From DAOTXL01 sp034435455 (GTDB taxonomy: Bacteria; Chloroflexota; Anaerolineae; JAAYZQ01), in assembly GCA_034435455.1 (NCBI GenBank), contig DAOTXL010000002.1:41767-105766 (forward strand): a DNA stretch of 64,000 nucleotides, read 5' to 3'. The translations under genes were made by a program, and so were the position numbers. Below are positions 17,010 through 25,234 of the stretch, piece after piece. The notes beneath the pieces are model-generated. The model worked only from the letters and a program-made list of their open reading frames with translations, was not told where the DNA came from and made no database searches. The first letter of the stretch is position 1. Each line of letters starts with the position of its first letter.

Positions 17010-18619
17010 CGCGGCACCTCCACAACGACTCGCGTGCCATGCCCGGGGCGAGATTCGACGTGGCAATGACCGCCCACGGCCCGGGCCCGCTCGGCCATGC
17101 TCAACAGCCCCCAGCCGTGGTGGTCTTCCGGCACGGCCAGATGGGCGGGGTCAAAGCCGATGCCGCTATCCGCGACGGTCAGGCGCACGGTGCTGCTGTC
17201 TGTCTCCAGGGTCACCGTCACCTGTGTAGCCTGCGCGTACTTGGCGACGTTGGTCAATGCCTCCTGGGCGATGCGAAACAGGGCGGTCTCAACCAAAGTG
17301 CTCAGGCGGGGGGCTGGTTCCTCACCCTGTACACCGACGGCAACGCCCACCCTCGAGGCAACCTGCGCCCCGTACCAACGCAAGGCTGCGACGATTCCGT
17401 GGTTGTCCAAAACCGGCGGCCGCAGATCGGCCATCACGTTGCGGATACACAAACCTGTCTGCCCGACGAGGGCCAGCGAGTCCTCCAGGCGGGAGCGGAG
17501 CGGAGCGACTGCCTCCCCGGTCATCTGCATCCGCACGTAACTCAGGTTGATGCTGAGCGCAGTCAGATTCCGGCCCACCTGATCGTGTAATTCGCGCGCC
17601 AGCCGCTGCCGTTCGGTCTCTTCGGCCTCCGCCAGCCGCATGGCCAGTGCTCGCAGTCGCTCACCCTGCCGCCCGACTATCTCAAATAACCGGGCGTTCT
17701 CGATAGCCAGCGCAGCCTGGTCGGCCAGGATGGAAAAAAGCTGCCGGTCATCCTGGCCAAAGGCGTCTAGCCTGGCGCTCTCGGCGTTGAGCACCCCGAT
17801 GACCTGTTCGCCTGCTTTGAGCGGCACGCACAATTCGGAACGCGTCCCGGAGTGAGCGCTCACGTAGCGCGCCTCCCGGCTCACGTCGGGCAGGTAGATG
17901 GCCTCGCCGCTGTGGGCCACGGCCGTGGTGATGCCCCGTGCGCCATCGATGGGCAGCCGGGAGATCTTGGGTGGTTCGTCTGCTGGCGCATAAGCCTGGC
18001 ATACCAATTCCTTCCCTTCCTCATCTATCAGCCACAGGTGGCACAACTGGAACTCTAGCACATGTTCGGCGGCGTTCACCACGGCCTGGGCGATCCATGA
18101 CTTTTCCCGAGAAAGCACCAGTTCCCGACTCAGGAAACCGATGGCCGCCAGTTTCGCCTCCAACCGCCGTTCTGCGGTCACATCGTGGCAGATTGCGATG
18201 ATCTGGGCGACCTGACCCTGTTCATCGTGCAGCGGGAAAGCAGAGACGTCAAAGAAGAAAGGTCTCTCTTCCAGGCCACGGAGGACGTGGGATGCCCGGA
18301 TCGGTTCGCCCTTCTCCCAAACCTGATGCAGAGGACAAACGACCTCCAGTTCAGCGCGAGGTTCACAGAGCTGGTAAACCACTTCGTAACATCGGCGGCC
18401 GATCACTTCCCCTCGCGTGTATCCCATCTGGCGCAGAAAGGCTGAATTCACATCTCTTACACGATAGTCGCGATCAATGACCATCACCTGGTCTTGCATG
18501 CCATTGACCATGCACCGAAAGTACTCGCACACCCTGTTCAAGCGATCGTCTGACATGGCATCCTCGACAGACTCCATCAAGTGCTCTGCCAAGGCAGTAT
18601 TTACTGTCTTCACAGCCAT
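17006..18619 (-). CDS. Soluble PAS-GAF histidine kinase, module 2
   Basis: The 537-residue kinase has no membrane segment. It has a PAS domain (about 35-150) that contains Cys77, Cys85 and Cys95 in a CYEV...C...CPLHQVW pattern, a GAF domain (about 170-312), a HisKA_3 domain with His345 (ARELHDQVGR) and a HATPase domain (EALTNVAKYA; DSGIGFDP). The Cys pattern is common in PAS domains of this kinase type and could respond to redox state or hold a cofactor. GGAGG precedes the ATG at 18619. Confidence 0.92.
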   Translation of the reverse strand: MAVKTVNTALAEHLMESVEDAMSDDRLNRVCEYFRCMVNGMQDQVMVIDRDYRVRDVNSAFLRQMGYTRGEVIGRRCYEVVYQLCEPRAELEVVCPLHQVWEKGEPIRASHVLRGLEERPFFFDVSAFPLHDEQGQVAQIIAICHDVTAERRLEAKLAAIGFLSRELVLSREKSWIAQAVVNAAEHVLEFQLCHLWLIDEEGKELVCQAYAPADEPPKISRLPIDGARGITTAVAHSGEAIYLPDVSREARYVSAHSGTRSELCVPLKAGEQVIGVLNAESARLDAFGQDDRQLFSILADQAALAIENARLFEIVGRQGERLRALAMRLAEAEETERQRLARELHDQVGRNLTALSINLSYVRMQMTGEAVAPLRSRLEDSLALVGQTGLCIRNVMADLRPPVLDNHGIVAALRWYGAQVASRVGVAVGVQGEEPAPRLSTLVETALFRIAQEALTNVAKYAQATQVTVTLETDSSTVRLTVADSGIGFDPAHLAVPEDHHGWGLLSMAERARAVGGHCHVESRPGHGTRVVVEVPR

Positions 18620-18782
18620 TGTGTACCTCCGTCCTCTCCTCACCATCAGAACACCTCCACCAGGAGTGTCCAGTGGCCGATGCTATAGCCCAAGTCCAGC
18701 GCCGTCCAGGCCAGGGCAGGCCTGAAGGCGTAAGGCATCCCGCAGTGTATCATTCATCACCACCTTGCCTTGTCGCATCGCC

Positions 18783-20027
18783 TCAGGGGCACAGGATGAT
18801 CCCCTGCGCCCACAAGCAATCCCCGCACGCGGGGAACTCGTTGCCGAAGCAGTCTTCCTCGTTCGATTCAGAGTACTGGCAGCCACCACAGTCGACGCAG
18901 GGCGAAAAGTCGAATTCCACGACCCGCCGGCGGAACTGCTGGTATTTGGTGTGCTGCCAGACACGCGTGATGGCCTCGTCGTTGACATCGCCCACGACAT
19001 AGCGCCGGATCGCTTTCTCCCGGCCGAGGATGTAGCAGGTGTAAGAGTGCATGAGGGCGATGCATGGACTCACCCCACCGTCCCAGGCTACAGCTACGGC
19101 GCCTTCGCGCACAAAGCGGCAGTAGCCCTTGAGACTGCCAGAGTGCTCAAGAAGAGGGTCGATCGTTCCACCATGCCGCAGGAGCCCTAACAGAGGTTCC
19201 AGGACTTCAGGGCGAGCATCAATCCGCGGCAGCACAATCTCCGGATACCACCGCGAGCGTGTCCGGGGATGCGGGCTGCCCGCTGCCAAAGAGTACAGGA
19301 TCTCCTCGCTGAACTCTTGAGCGTAGGGCAGTACGTTGGTCACGACGATGAAACTGGCCTCCAGCGAGTGGGCCAGGCGCCGGAGGTTCGGCAGCTCCGA
19401 CAGGTTACGCCGCGTGACCACGAACTCCAGGCCAATCTCCGGATTGCCACGAGGGTTCATGCGCCGCAGCGCCAGCAGGTGGCCGACATTTCGCTGTACC
19501 AGGTGCAGGTCCGTGCCTGCCCTGATGCCTGCGTTACTTTCCGGCGAGGCCCCGTCGACCGAGATGACCAGCGTGCCCAACCCAGCCTGAACCAACCCTT
19601 CGGCCATCCCCTGGTCCAGGAGTAGCCCGTTGGTGATCAACTCCGTCCTGGCCCCCAGCTCCCCGGCCAGAGCCACCATCTCCACGATGTCGGGGTGCAG
19701 CAACGGCTCGCCCAGCCCCCAGAAGGCCACGGTCTGTAGCGCAGGCGTCTCTCGCAGGCCCTCGACAAGCCGCCGATAGGTGTCCGTCGCCATGGTCCCG
19801 CCCGGCTCATCCCAGGAGCGACGGATGCAGATGGGGCAGTTCAGATTGCAGGCCGTGGTCGGTTCGACGTAGACCTGGCGCAGCGGCGGATCGGCCGGGC
19901 GGAGCAGTAACCCGTCTGCTGTCTCTTCGATCTGGAACCCGGTGCCGGGTGTCAGTCCCCAGCGGCGCCGCTCTTCCTCCGGTAACCACAGCGCCCCGTC
20001 CCGGCCTACGACCTGCTCTTCGCTCAT
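18783..20027 (-). CDS. SPASM-like radical SAM protein, first copy
   Basis: The 414-residue product has three parts: an AbrB-like strand segment (about 11-45, LPEEERRRWGLTPG), a radical SAM core with Cys60, Cys64 and Cys67 (CNLNCPIC), and a Cys-rich C-terminus (about 378-414) with CVDCGGC, a lone C in DCFGN, and CGDCLWAQG, able to hold auxiliary Fe-S clusters. This C-terminal pattern resembles maturases linked to tungsten aldehyde oxidoreductases (Cmo type), but no such oxidoreductase and no short precursor peptide are in the window. A second copy is at 22855-24033. Confidence 0.8.
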   Translation of the reverse strand: MSEEQVVGRDGALWLPEEERRRWGLTPGTGFQIEETADGLLLRPADPPLRQVYVEPTTACNLNCPICIRRSWDEPGGTMATDTYRRLVEGLRETPALQTVAFWGLGEPLLHPDIVEMVALAGELGARTELITNGLLLDQGMAEGLVQAGLGTLVISVDGASPESNAGIRAGTDLHLVQRNVGHLLALRRMNPRGNPEIGLEFVVTRRNLSELPNLRRLAHSLEASFIVVTNVLPYAQEFSEEILYSLAAGSPHPRTRSRWYPEIVLPRIDARPEVLEPLLGLLRHGGTIDPLLEHSGSLKGYCRFVREGAVAVAWDGGVSPCIALMHSYTCYILGREKAIRRYVVGDVNDEAITRVWQHTKYQQFRRRVVEFDFSPCVDCGGCQYSESNEEDCFGNEFPACGDCLWAQGIILCP

Positions 20028-20036
20028 GCGCTTCCC

Positions 20037-21935
20037 CTATACCAACGCCACCACCAGCCAGCCGGCCAGCAGGACGAACAGCCCGGCGGTGAGCAGCTTG
20101 ACCGCCGCCGCCCGGCGGTTGATGAACTGCGCCAACTGCTCCGAGGTGGTGCCCAGGTAGGCCAGCACAAAGACCACCACCAGCGGCAGGATGAACATCA
20201 GATTGTAGAGCAGCAGGTAGGCAGCAGCCCGTGCTTTCAGGTTGGGCACGCCCAACACGAAAATGATGGTCGGCAGGTAGACCTGGCCGGTGCAGGCCAG
20301 CTCGATGAACGAGATGACCATGCCCGTGACCAAGGCTACCGGCACAAAGGCGCGCAACCCGGCTCCCTCGCGGATGACACGGTTGATCCACCGGCGCAGG
20401 CGCAGCGGCAGCTTGAGCCGCATCTCCTCCGGCCGGCCACGGCGGGCCTGCCACCAGTCGTACAGGCTGCCGGCAGCCAGGAAGAGGCACAGGACCGCCG
20501 TCAGGCCGTACACCCAGCGGCTGATGGCGCTCAGGAAGGGCAGCGAGGCCAGGAACTTGAGCAGGCCAAAGCCGACCCCCAGGTAGGTGAGGAACACGCC
20601 CAGGGCAAAGGCCGCGCCCACGGCCAGTACCTCGCGCCGGCCACGGCCGACGAAAGCCAGGTAGGAGATGAAAAAGACGATGGTGGCAAAGGCACAGGGG
20701 TTCAACCCGTCCACCAGCCCGGCGGCCAGCACGGTGAGCACCCCGAAGGAGCGGAAGCGCTCCACGATGCTGCCCGCGGCCTGGTCCTGGGCGGCCTCCC
20801 AGCCCTCCCAGGCAGGCTCGGCCCCGGTCGCGGCGTAGCGAGCGACGAGCGCCTCCAGGGCCTGGGCGGTCAGTTCCTGGTCCACCAGCGCCTCGTCGCC
20901 GACGAACACCGCTGGGGCGATCAGGCGTTTCGCCTCCGGCACGCCGGCCTGTGCCCCCAGCCACTCGCACAGCGCCGCCTCGGCCTTGACATCGAACTCG
21001 TGGACGACGAGCTGCGGATACTGCCCCTGCAAGTAGTTCAGGTCCAGGCTCACCCGGTCGCATTCACGGCAGCCGGGTTGGTAAAAGTAGGCCAGGTGGA
21101 TGGGAGGCGCGTCCTCGACGACGGTGGCTGCCGGCGTTGGGGTGGGTAGTTCTACCTGGGGCAGGTCCACGCCCCCCTGGGCCAGATAGAAGTCGATCAA
21201 CTCCTCCAACCGGGCCTCGATCTCCGCATTGCCCAGGAGGGCATAGTCGCCGATGAAAATCTCGGGCATATCGCCGTACTCGAGGCCGTACTGAGCCTCG
21301 AGGGCCAGCATCTCTTCGTAGTAGCCCTTTTCCAGATCGAACTCATAGATCTCGACCTGGCCTTTCTCGTACTTGTCCAGGATCGGTGGCAGGATCTCCT
21401 CTTTCAGCACCAGGCAGGAGTCGCAGTTGCTGTCGTAGAACAGCCAGAAGCGTACCACCGCCTCGGCGCCCGCTTCCGGCGTGGGTGTAGGCGGCGGAAC
21501 CGTGGGTGTGGCAGTGGTGTCCAGCCAGGCCTCCAGGCCGGGGATGGCTGGATAATCCAGGCCGCCGGCCGCCAGGTGCTGTTCGATCAGCCCCGGCAAC
21601 TGCTGGGGGATGTCGTAAGAGCCGACCAGCACCCGGTCGCCGATGAACAGCATCGGCACGCCACGCTGATCGTCGGGCACGCGCTGGGCTTCCATGGCCG
21701 CCCGCCACAACTCATAGCCTGCCGGGTCCGACACCTCGATGGCCACCACCTGGAGTTGGTCGCCATACTTTTCCTGCAGCGGCGGCAGGGTCTCGGTCAG
21801 CACCACGTGGCAATGGGGGCAGGTTTCGGCCCAGAACAACACGGCGCGCACCACAGGCTCCTCGGCGTGGGCAGCCGGCAACGCCGGGAGCAGCAGGAGC
21901 AGCGGCAACAACAGCCATCTCATATTTCGTTCCAT
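20037..21935 (-). CDS. Triple thioredoxin-domain protein fused to a CcdA/DsbD-like membrane domain
   Basis: The 632-residue protein starts with a signal peptide (residues 1-24), then three tandem thioredoxin-like domains, each with its own Cys pair: ETCPHC (Cys39, Cys42), DSNCDSC near 170 and QPGCREC near 290. Pro/Thr linkers separate the first two (about 140-155) and the second and third (about 262-272). From about residue 395 a six-helix CcdA-like domain follows, with LNPCAFATI and ACTGQVY carrying the two membrane cysteines. DsbD has one or two outer domains, so three is unusual. It would carry electrons from the cytoplasm to outside proteins. Confidence 0.85.
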   Translation of the reverse strand: MERNMRWLLLPLLLLLPALPAAHAEEPVVRAVLFWAETCPHCHVVLTETLPPLQEKYGDQLQVVAIEVSDPAGYELWRAAMEAQRVPDDQRGVPMLFIGDRVLVGSYDIPQQLPGLIEQHLAAGGLDYPAIPGLEAWLDTTATPTVPPPTPTPEAGAEAVVRFWLFYDSNCDSCLVLKEEILPPILDKYEKGQVEIYEFDLEKGYYEEMLALEAQYGLEYGDMPEIFIGDYALLGNAEIEARLEELIDFYLAQGGVDLPQVELPTPTPAATVVEDAPPIHLAYFYQPGCRECDRVSLDLNYLQGQYPQLVVHEFDVKAEAALCEWLGAQAGVPEAKRLIAPAVFVGDEALVDQELTAQALEALVARYAATGAEPAWEGWEAAQDQAAGSIVERFRSFGVLTVLAAGLVDGLNPCAFATIVFFISYLAFVGRGRREVLAVGAAFALGVFLTYLGVGFGLLKFLASLPFLSAISRWVYGLTAVLCLFLAAGSLYDWWQARRGRPEEMRLKLPLRLRRWINRVIREGAGLRAFVPVALVTGMVISFIELACTGQVYLPTIIFVLGVPNLKARAAAYLLLYNLMFILPLVVVFVLAYLGTTSEQLAQFINRRAAAVKLLTAGLFVLLAGWLVVALV

Positions 21936-22318
21936 ATCATTTCCTCCATTGTCTCGCTATCGATCCAATCGTCACAAACGTTCTGGATAGATAGCGAAAG
22001 CTTTGGAGGAGGAGGCGCGGGCGCCAGCCACGTGGATAGGTCGTGGATGACTGGCAGGGCAACAGCCAGGATCAGAATCGGAGGGATGGGCATTCCCAGA
22101 GCGCCGGGCAGCCCGGTACAGCAGAACAGGCTGCAGCCGGGCATCTGAGCTTGCGGTTCCGGCGTGGTGTCCGGCTGGCAGCAGCGCTGGCAGCCGGAGA
22201 CGGACCGCGCCGTCTGAGCGCGAAGGCAGAGGGGGCCGGCCACGAGGTGCAGGGTTAGCCCACCCAAAATGGCGACGACGCACAAGACGACGAACAGGCG
22301 CAGGATGCCGTATCTCAT
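21920..22318 (-). CDS. Small membrane protein rich in cysteine, unknown function
   Basis: The 132-residue product has an N-terminal hydrophobic helix (about 7-28), a Cys-rich segment (CQRCCQPD, then PGCSLFCC, about 43-68), a second hydrophobic segment (about 75-95), and an acidic tail. It overlaps both neighbours: ATGA with the upstream Fe-S gene and 16 bases with the downstream triple thioredoxin gene. That arrangement makes it part of this operon. The cysteines could be partners for the thioredoxin domains. No family was recognised. Confidence 0.7.
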   Translation of the reverse strand: MRYGILRLFVVLCVVAILGGLTLHLVAGPLCLRAQTARSVSGCQRCCQPDTTPEPQAQMPGCSLFCCTGLPGALGMPIPPILILAVALPVIHDLSTWLAPAPPPPKLSLSIQNVCDDWIDSETMEEMIWNEI

Positions 22319-22845
22319 GGCATGAGCTCCGCCAACCGCCGCCCGCCCTCGGCATACTCCGGCTCCGCCAGGTGGGGACAGGCCGCCAGGCCCAGTTCGC
22401 CGAACAGCAATCGGAAGGCAAAGGCCAGGCAGGTCCGTTCGCCGCAGTCACCGCAGTTGAGCCGGGGCAGCAGCCGGTAGGCGTCCAACGGCCCCAACTG
22501 TTGCCGCCGCTCGTAACAGGGCTCGATCTCGGCCCGGCGACGCCAGGTGTCGTTGCACAGCTCCTGGAACCAGCGCAGTTGGGCCTCGGCGTCCTCCTCG
22601 CCGTCCACTTTGGCCATCACTGCCACGTGCGGGTAAAAGGTCAGGATGCGCCCGCCCCGCTTGACGGTCACGGTGCCGGCGCCGGGGTTGTACATCAGGT
22701 TGGGCACGACGGCGTTCAGGTAGGGGAACACCTCCCCTACCTGATCCCACAGCTCGGCAATGATCCGGTTCTTGGTCGGGTCGGCAATGCAGTCCATCAC
22801 CTGGATGATGGTAAAGCCGCGCAGCAGTACGCCGTCGTCGCTCAT
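22315..22845 (-). CDS. CdhD-like single-cluster Fe-S protein, first copy
   Basis: The 176-residue product ends in a motif of the putative Fe-S cluster type (PF04060-like): Cys131, Cys134, Cys139 and Cys156 in NCGDCGERTC...ACP. The first 100 residues form an uncharacterised domain with VFPYLNAVVPNLMYNPGAG. A paralogue at 28841-29392 shares both parts (VLPYLNATLRGAVYNV; NCKACGQATC). The PF04060 fold occurs in corrinoid and acetyl-CoA synthase proteins and in electron transfer subunits. It lies between the two radical SAM genes. Confidence 0.75.
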   Translation of the reverse strand: MSDDGVLLRGFTIIQVMDCIADPTKNRIIAELWDQVGEVFPYLNAVVPNLMYNPGAGTVTVKRGGRILTFYPHVAVMAKVDGEEDAEAQLRWFQELCNDTWRRRAEIEPCYERRQQLGPLDAYRLLPRLNCGDCGERTCLAFAFRLLFGELGLAACPHLAEPEYAEGGRRLAELMP

Positions 22846-22854
22846 GGTCCTTTT

Positions 22855-24033
22855 CTACGGGCAGCGGATGATGCCCTGCGCCCACAGGCAATCGGCGCAG
22901 GAAGGCACGTTGCCCAGGCAATCCTCGTTGTTCTCGGCATAGTCGCAGGCCAGGCCACAGTCCACGCAGTACATGAAGCGAAAATCGCGCACCCTGGCCC
23001 GAAAACGCACATATTCTTCCGACTGCCAGATGTCGGCCAGCGCCTGCTCGTTCACGTTGCCCAACAGGTAGCGGCTCACATTTTTGCGCCGGCCATAGAT
23101 GTAGTAGGGGTAGCTGTGCATCAGGGGGTAGCAGGGGCTGACCCCGCCATCCCAGCCGATGACCACGGCCCGGTCCTCGACGAAGCGGCACTGCCGCCAG
23201 GCCCCCCACTTCATGCGCGGCAGGTCCATCCGCCCCCAGCCGATACCGCCTGCCTCTTTCACCGGCCAGCTCAGGGGCAGGCCCAGCGGCTCATCGCTGT
23301 CGTACAGGATCTCATCGCCCATGGCTTCGGTGTGGGGCAACAGATTGCTGACCAACACTTTGGAGGCTCCCAACCCGGCGGCGATCTCCCGCAGGTGCGG
23401 CAGATGGTCCCGGTTGGAGCGGGTGGCGACGAACTCCAGCCCCAGGTTGAGGGGCAACCCGCCGCGCTGTTCGGCCAGGCGCATCAGGCGGCGGGCATTG
23501 TCCAGCACCCGCTCCAACCCGCCGACGATGCGCGCCCCGTCGTAGGCCTGGGTATGCACCGTGTCCAGGGAGATAACCACCCAATCCACCGCTGCCGCCA
23601 GCAGGCAGTTGGCCATCGCTTCGTCCAGCAGCAGGCCGTTGGTCGTCACCGTCAGCGGCACCCCCAGCGTCGAGGCCAGGGCCAGCATCTCCGGCAGGCG
23701 GGGGTGGACCAGCGGTTCGCCGTAGCCGCCCAAAACCAGGCGCCGTAGGTCCGGCAGAGCACGCAACCCGGTGATGGTCGCCTCGAACGTCTCCCAGGCC
23801 ATGTCGCCAGGTGGGTCACTCCATACCTGGCGGACACACACAGCACAGTTCAGGTTGCAGCGGGTTGTCACCTCCAGGTAGGCCTTGCGGGTGTCGGGGC
23901 GGACGCGGTGCAGTCGCAACCCGTCCTCAAACGATTCGACGACGACCCGGGCCCCTGGCTCCAGCCCCAGACGGGCCACCTGCTCAGCCGGCAGAATCAG
24001 CCGTCCATCCACCTCTATTGTCAATTCAGGCAT
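22855..24033 (-). CDS. SPASM-like radical SAM protein, second copy
   Basis: The 392-residue product repeats the layout of the 18783-20027 protein: AbrB-like start (about 8-42), radical SAM Cys59, Cys63, Cys66 (CNLNCAVC), VSPCYPLMHSYPYYIYGR near 315-335, and a Cys-rich end with CVDCGLACDYAENNEDC and CADCLWAQG. The two proteins also share the final residues LWAQGII-CP. Duplication within one operon suggests two related but separate steps or substrates. It lies nine bases upstream of the Fe-S gene. Confidence 0.8.
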   Translation of the reverse strand: MPELTIEVDGRLILPAEQVARLGLEPGARVVVESFEDGLRLHRVRPDTRKAYLEVTTRCNLNCAVCVRQVWSDPPGDMAWETFEATITGLRALPDLRRLVLGGYGEPLVHPRLPEMLALASTLGVPLTVTTNGLLLDEAMANCLLAAAVDWVVISLDTVHTQAYDGARIVGGLERVLDNARRLMRLAEQRGGLPLNLGLEFVATRSNRDHLPHLREIAAGLGASKVLVSNLLPHTEAMGDEILYDSDEPLGLPLSWPVKEAGGIGWGRMDLPRMKWGAWRQCRFVEDRAVVIGWDGGVSPCYPLMHSYPYYIYGRRKNVSRYLLGNVNEQALADIWQSEEYVRFRARVRDFRFMYCVDCGLACDYAENNEDCLGNVPSCADCLWAQGIIRCP

Positions 24034-24039
24034 TTCTCT

Positions 24040-24840
24040 TTAGAACCCCAACCGCGCCTGCAAGGCGTCGGCGCCGGCCCTGGCCTTGTTCACCGCTTCG
24101 ATGAACAGGGCTCTTGCTTCGGCCTCCCGCAGCGGCTGGAGCGGGGTCAGGGCCATCAGCGCCGCCGGCGACTGGCCGGTTTCCAGCACCAGCGCCCCAC
24201 TGCCCCGCACCACCCCGGCGGCCAGCCGCAGCGCCACTTCGCGTTCCAGGCCCCCCTCCACGCCGGCCTGGGCCAGGGCGGCAATCAGCGGAAAGAAATA
24301 GGTCGGCGCCGCCGCCGTCAGCCCCACACACAGGTTCATCTGCGCTTCCGGGACCTCCACCCCTTCGCCCCAGCAGGCCAGCAGCCGCTCGACCAGGGCG
24401 CGCGCCTCCGGTGTGACTGCCCGGCCATAGCATACCGGCGTCACCCCCTGGCCGACCAGGGCGGGCGAGTTGGGCAGTGTCCGGACCACCGGCACGCCGT
24501 CGCCCGCTGCCCGCTCCATGGCTGCCAGGGGCACGGCTGCCGCCGTCGAAACGACCAGGTGTTCCGGCGTCAACCGGGGAGCCAGCGCCTCCAGCACGGG
24601 GATGACCTGGCCCGGTGGCACGGCCAGGATGATCACGTCCGCTTCGGCGGCGCGCAGGTTGTCGTCGGTGGCCATCACCCCGGCCCACTCGGCGATCTCG
24701 GCCCGGCGTTCTGCGTTCGGCTCGCAGGCGATGATCTGCCCCCGGCTGCACTCGCCGCAGGTCAGCAGCCGGTCTACAAGCAGGCCCCCCAACAGGCCTA
24801 CCCCCACAACGGCCAGTCGGCACTCTCCAAGCCTTTTCAT
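24040..24840 (-). CDS. Pyrroline-5-carboxylate reductase-like protein
   Basis: The 266-residue product has an N-terminal Rossmann domain (VVGVGLLGG, about 10-18) and the ProC helical dimer domain (about 160-265). The usual GSGPAY of ProC reads TAAAPTY here, and MPNTP reads LPNSP. Such changes at the proline-site loop suggest another imine or keto substrate. It lies six bases downstream of nothing but the second radical SAM gene's partner set, whose start it precedes on the minus strand; it seems to be part of that operon rather than of proline synthesis. Confidence 0.7.
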   Translation of the reverse strand: MKRLGECRLAVVGVGLLGGLLVDRLLTCGECSRGQIIACEPNAERRAEIAEWAGVMATDDNLRAAEADVIILAVPPGQVIPVLEALAPRLTPEHLVVSTAAAVPLAAMERAAGDGVPVVRTLPNSPALVGQGVTPVCYGRAVTPEARALVERLLACWGEGVEVPEAQMNLCVGLTAAAPTYFFPLIAALAQAGVEGGLEREVALRLAAGVVRGSGALVLETGQSPAALMALTPLQPLREAEARALFIEAVNKARAGADALQARLGF

Positions 24841-24844
24841 CGGT

Positions 24845-25153
24845 TCACCTCCTTTTCTCCTCTGGCCGGCCTGCGCCGGCCCTTGCCTGCCAATAGGCTG
24901 TGTACTCGCGCAACAGCGCCTCTTTATAGTCCTGCTCCGAGCCACGGGCGACCCAGTTGCGCGTTTGAATCATGGCCAGTAGCTCTTCCGCCGTCTCCGG
25001 GCCCGGCTGGCGGTCCAGCAGGTAGAGTTGCTTCAGGACATCATCCAGCCCGACAATGCCTACCGGTACGCCGCCGATCTGGATCTGCCGCACCCGGGCA
25101 TCCAGGTTACAACTACAGGACTGCCTCCACATATCCGGTCCTCGTCCGGGCAT
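24845..25153 (-). CDS. Small protein sharing the N-terminal domain of the nearby ferredoxin
   Basis: The 102-residue product has the pattern RQIQIGGVPVGIVGLDDVL (about 22-40) and YKEALLREYTAYW (about 76-88). Both occur at the start of the dicluster ferredoxin at 28259-28786 (RQILIGEQMVGLWGLQELF; YEEALLREYRRYW). Cys13 and Cys15 (SCSCN) are extra. GAGGAGG precedes the ATG. The domain family is not one I recognise; the duplication ties it to the Fe-S proteins of this cluster. Confidence 0.72.
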   Translation of the reverse strand: MPGRGPDMWRQSCSCNLDARVRQIQIGGVPVGIVGLDDVLKQLYLLDRQPGPETAEELLAMIQTRNWVARGSEQDYKEALLREYTAYWQARAGAGRPEEKRR

Positions 25154-25234
25154 TTTCTCACCTCCTCAATCCCGGTTCAGTGTCGGAGATTCCTTTGCCC
25201 CAAGGTGCCTGGCACCTGAGCAGTTGCCTGTCCG

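Noticed and set aside
18783..24033. Radical SAM proteins as a PqqE-type peptide natural product cluster
   Set aside because: No short precursor peptide, protease or exporter typical of such clusters is encoded beside them.
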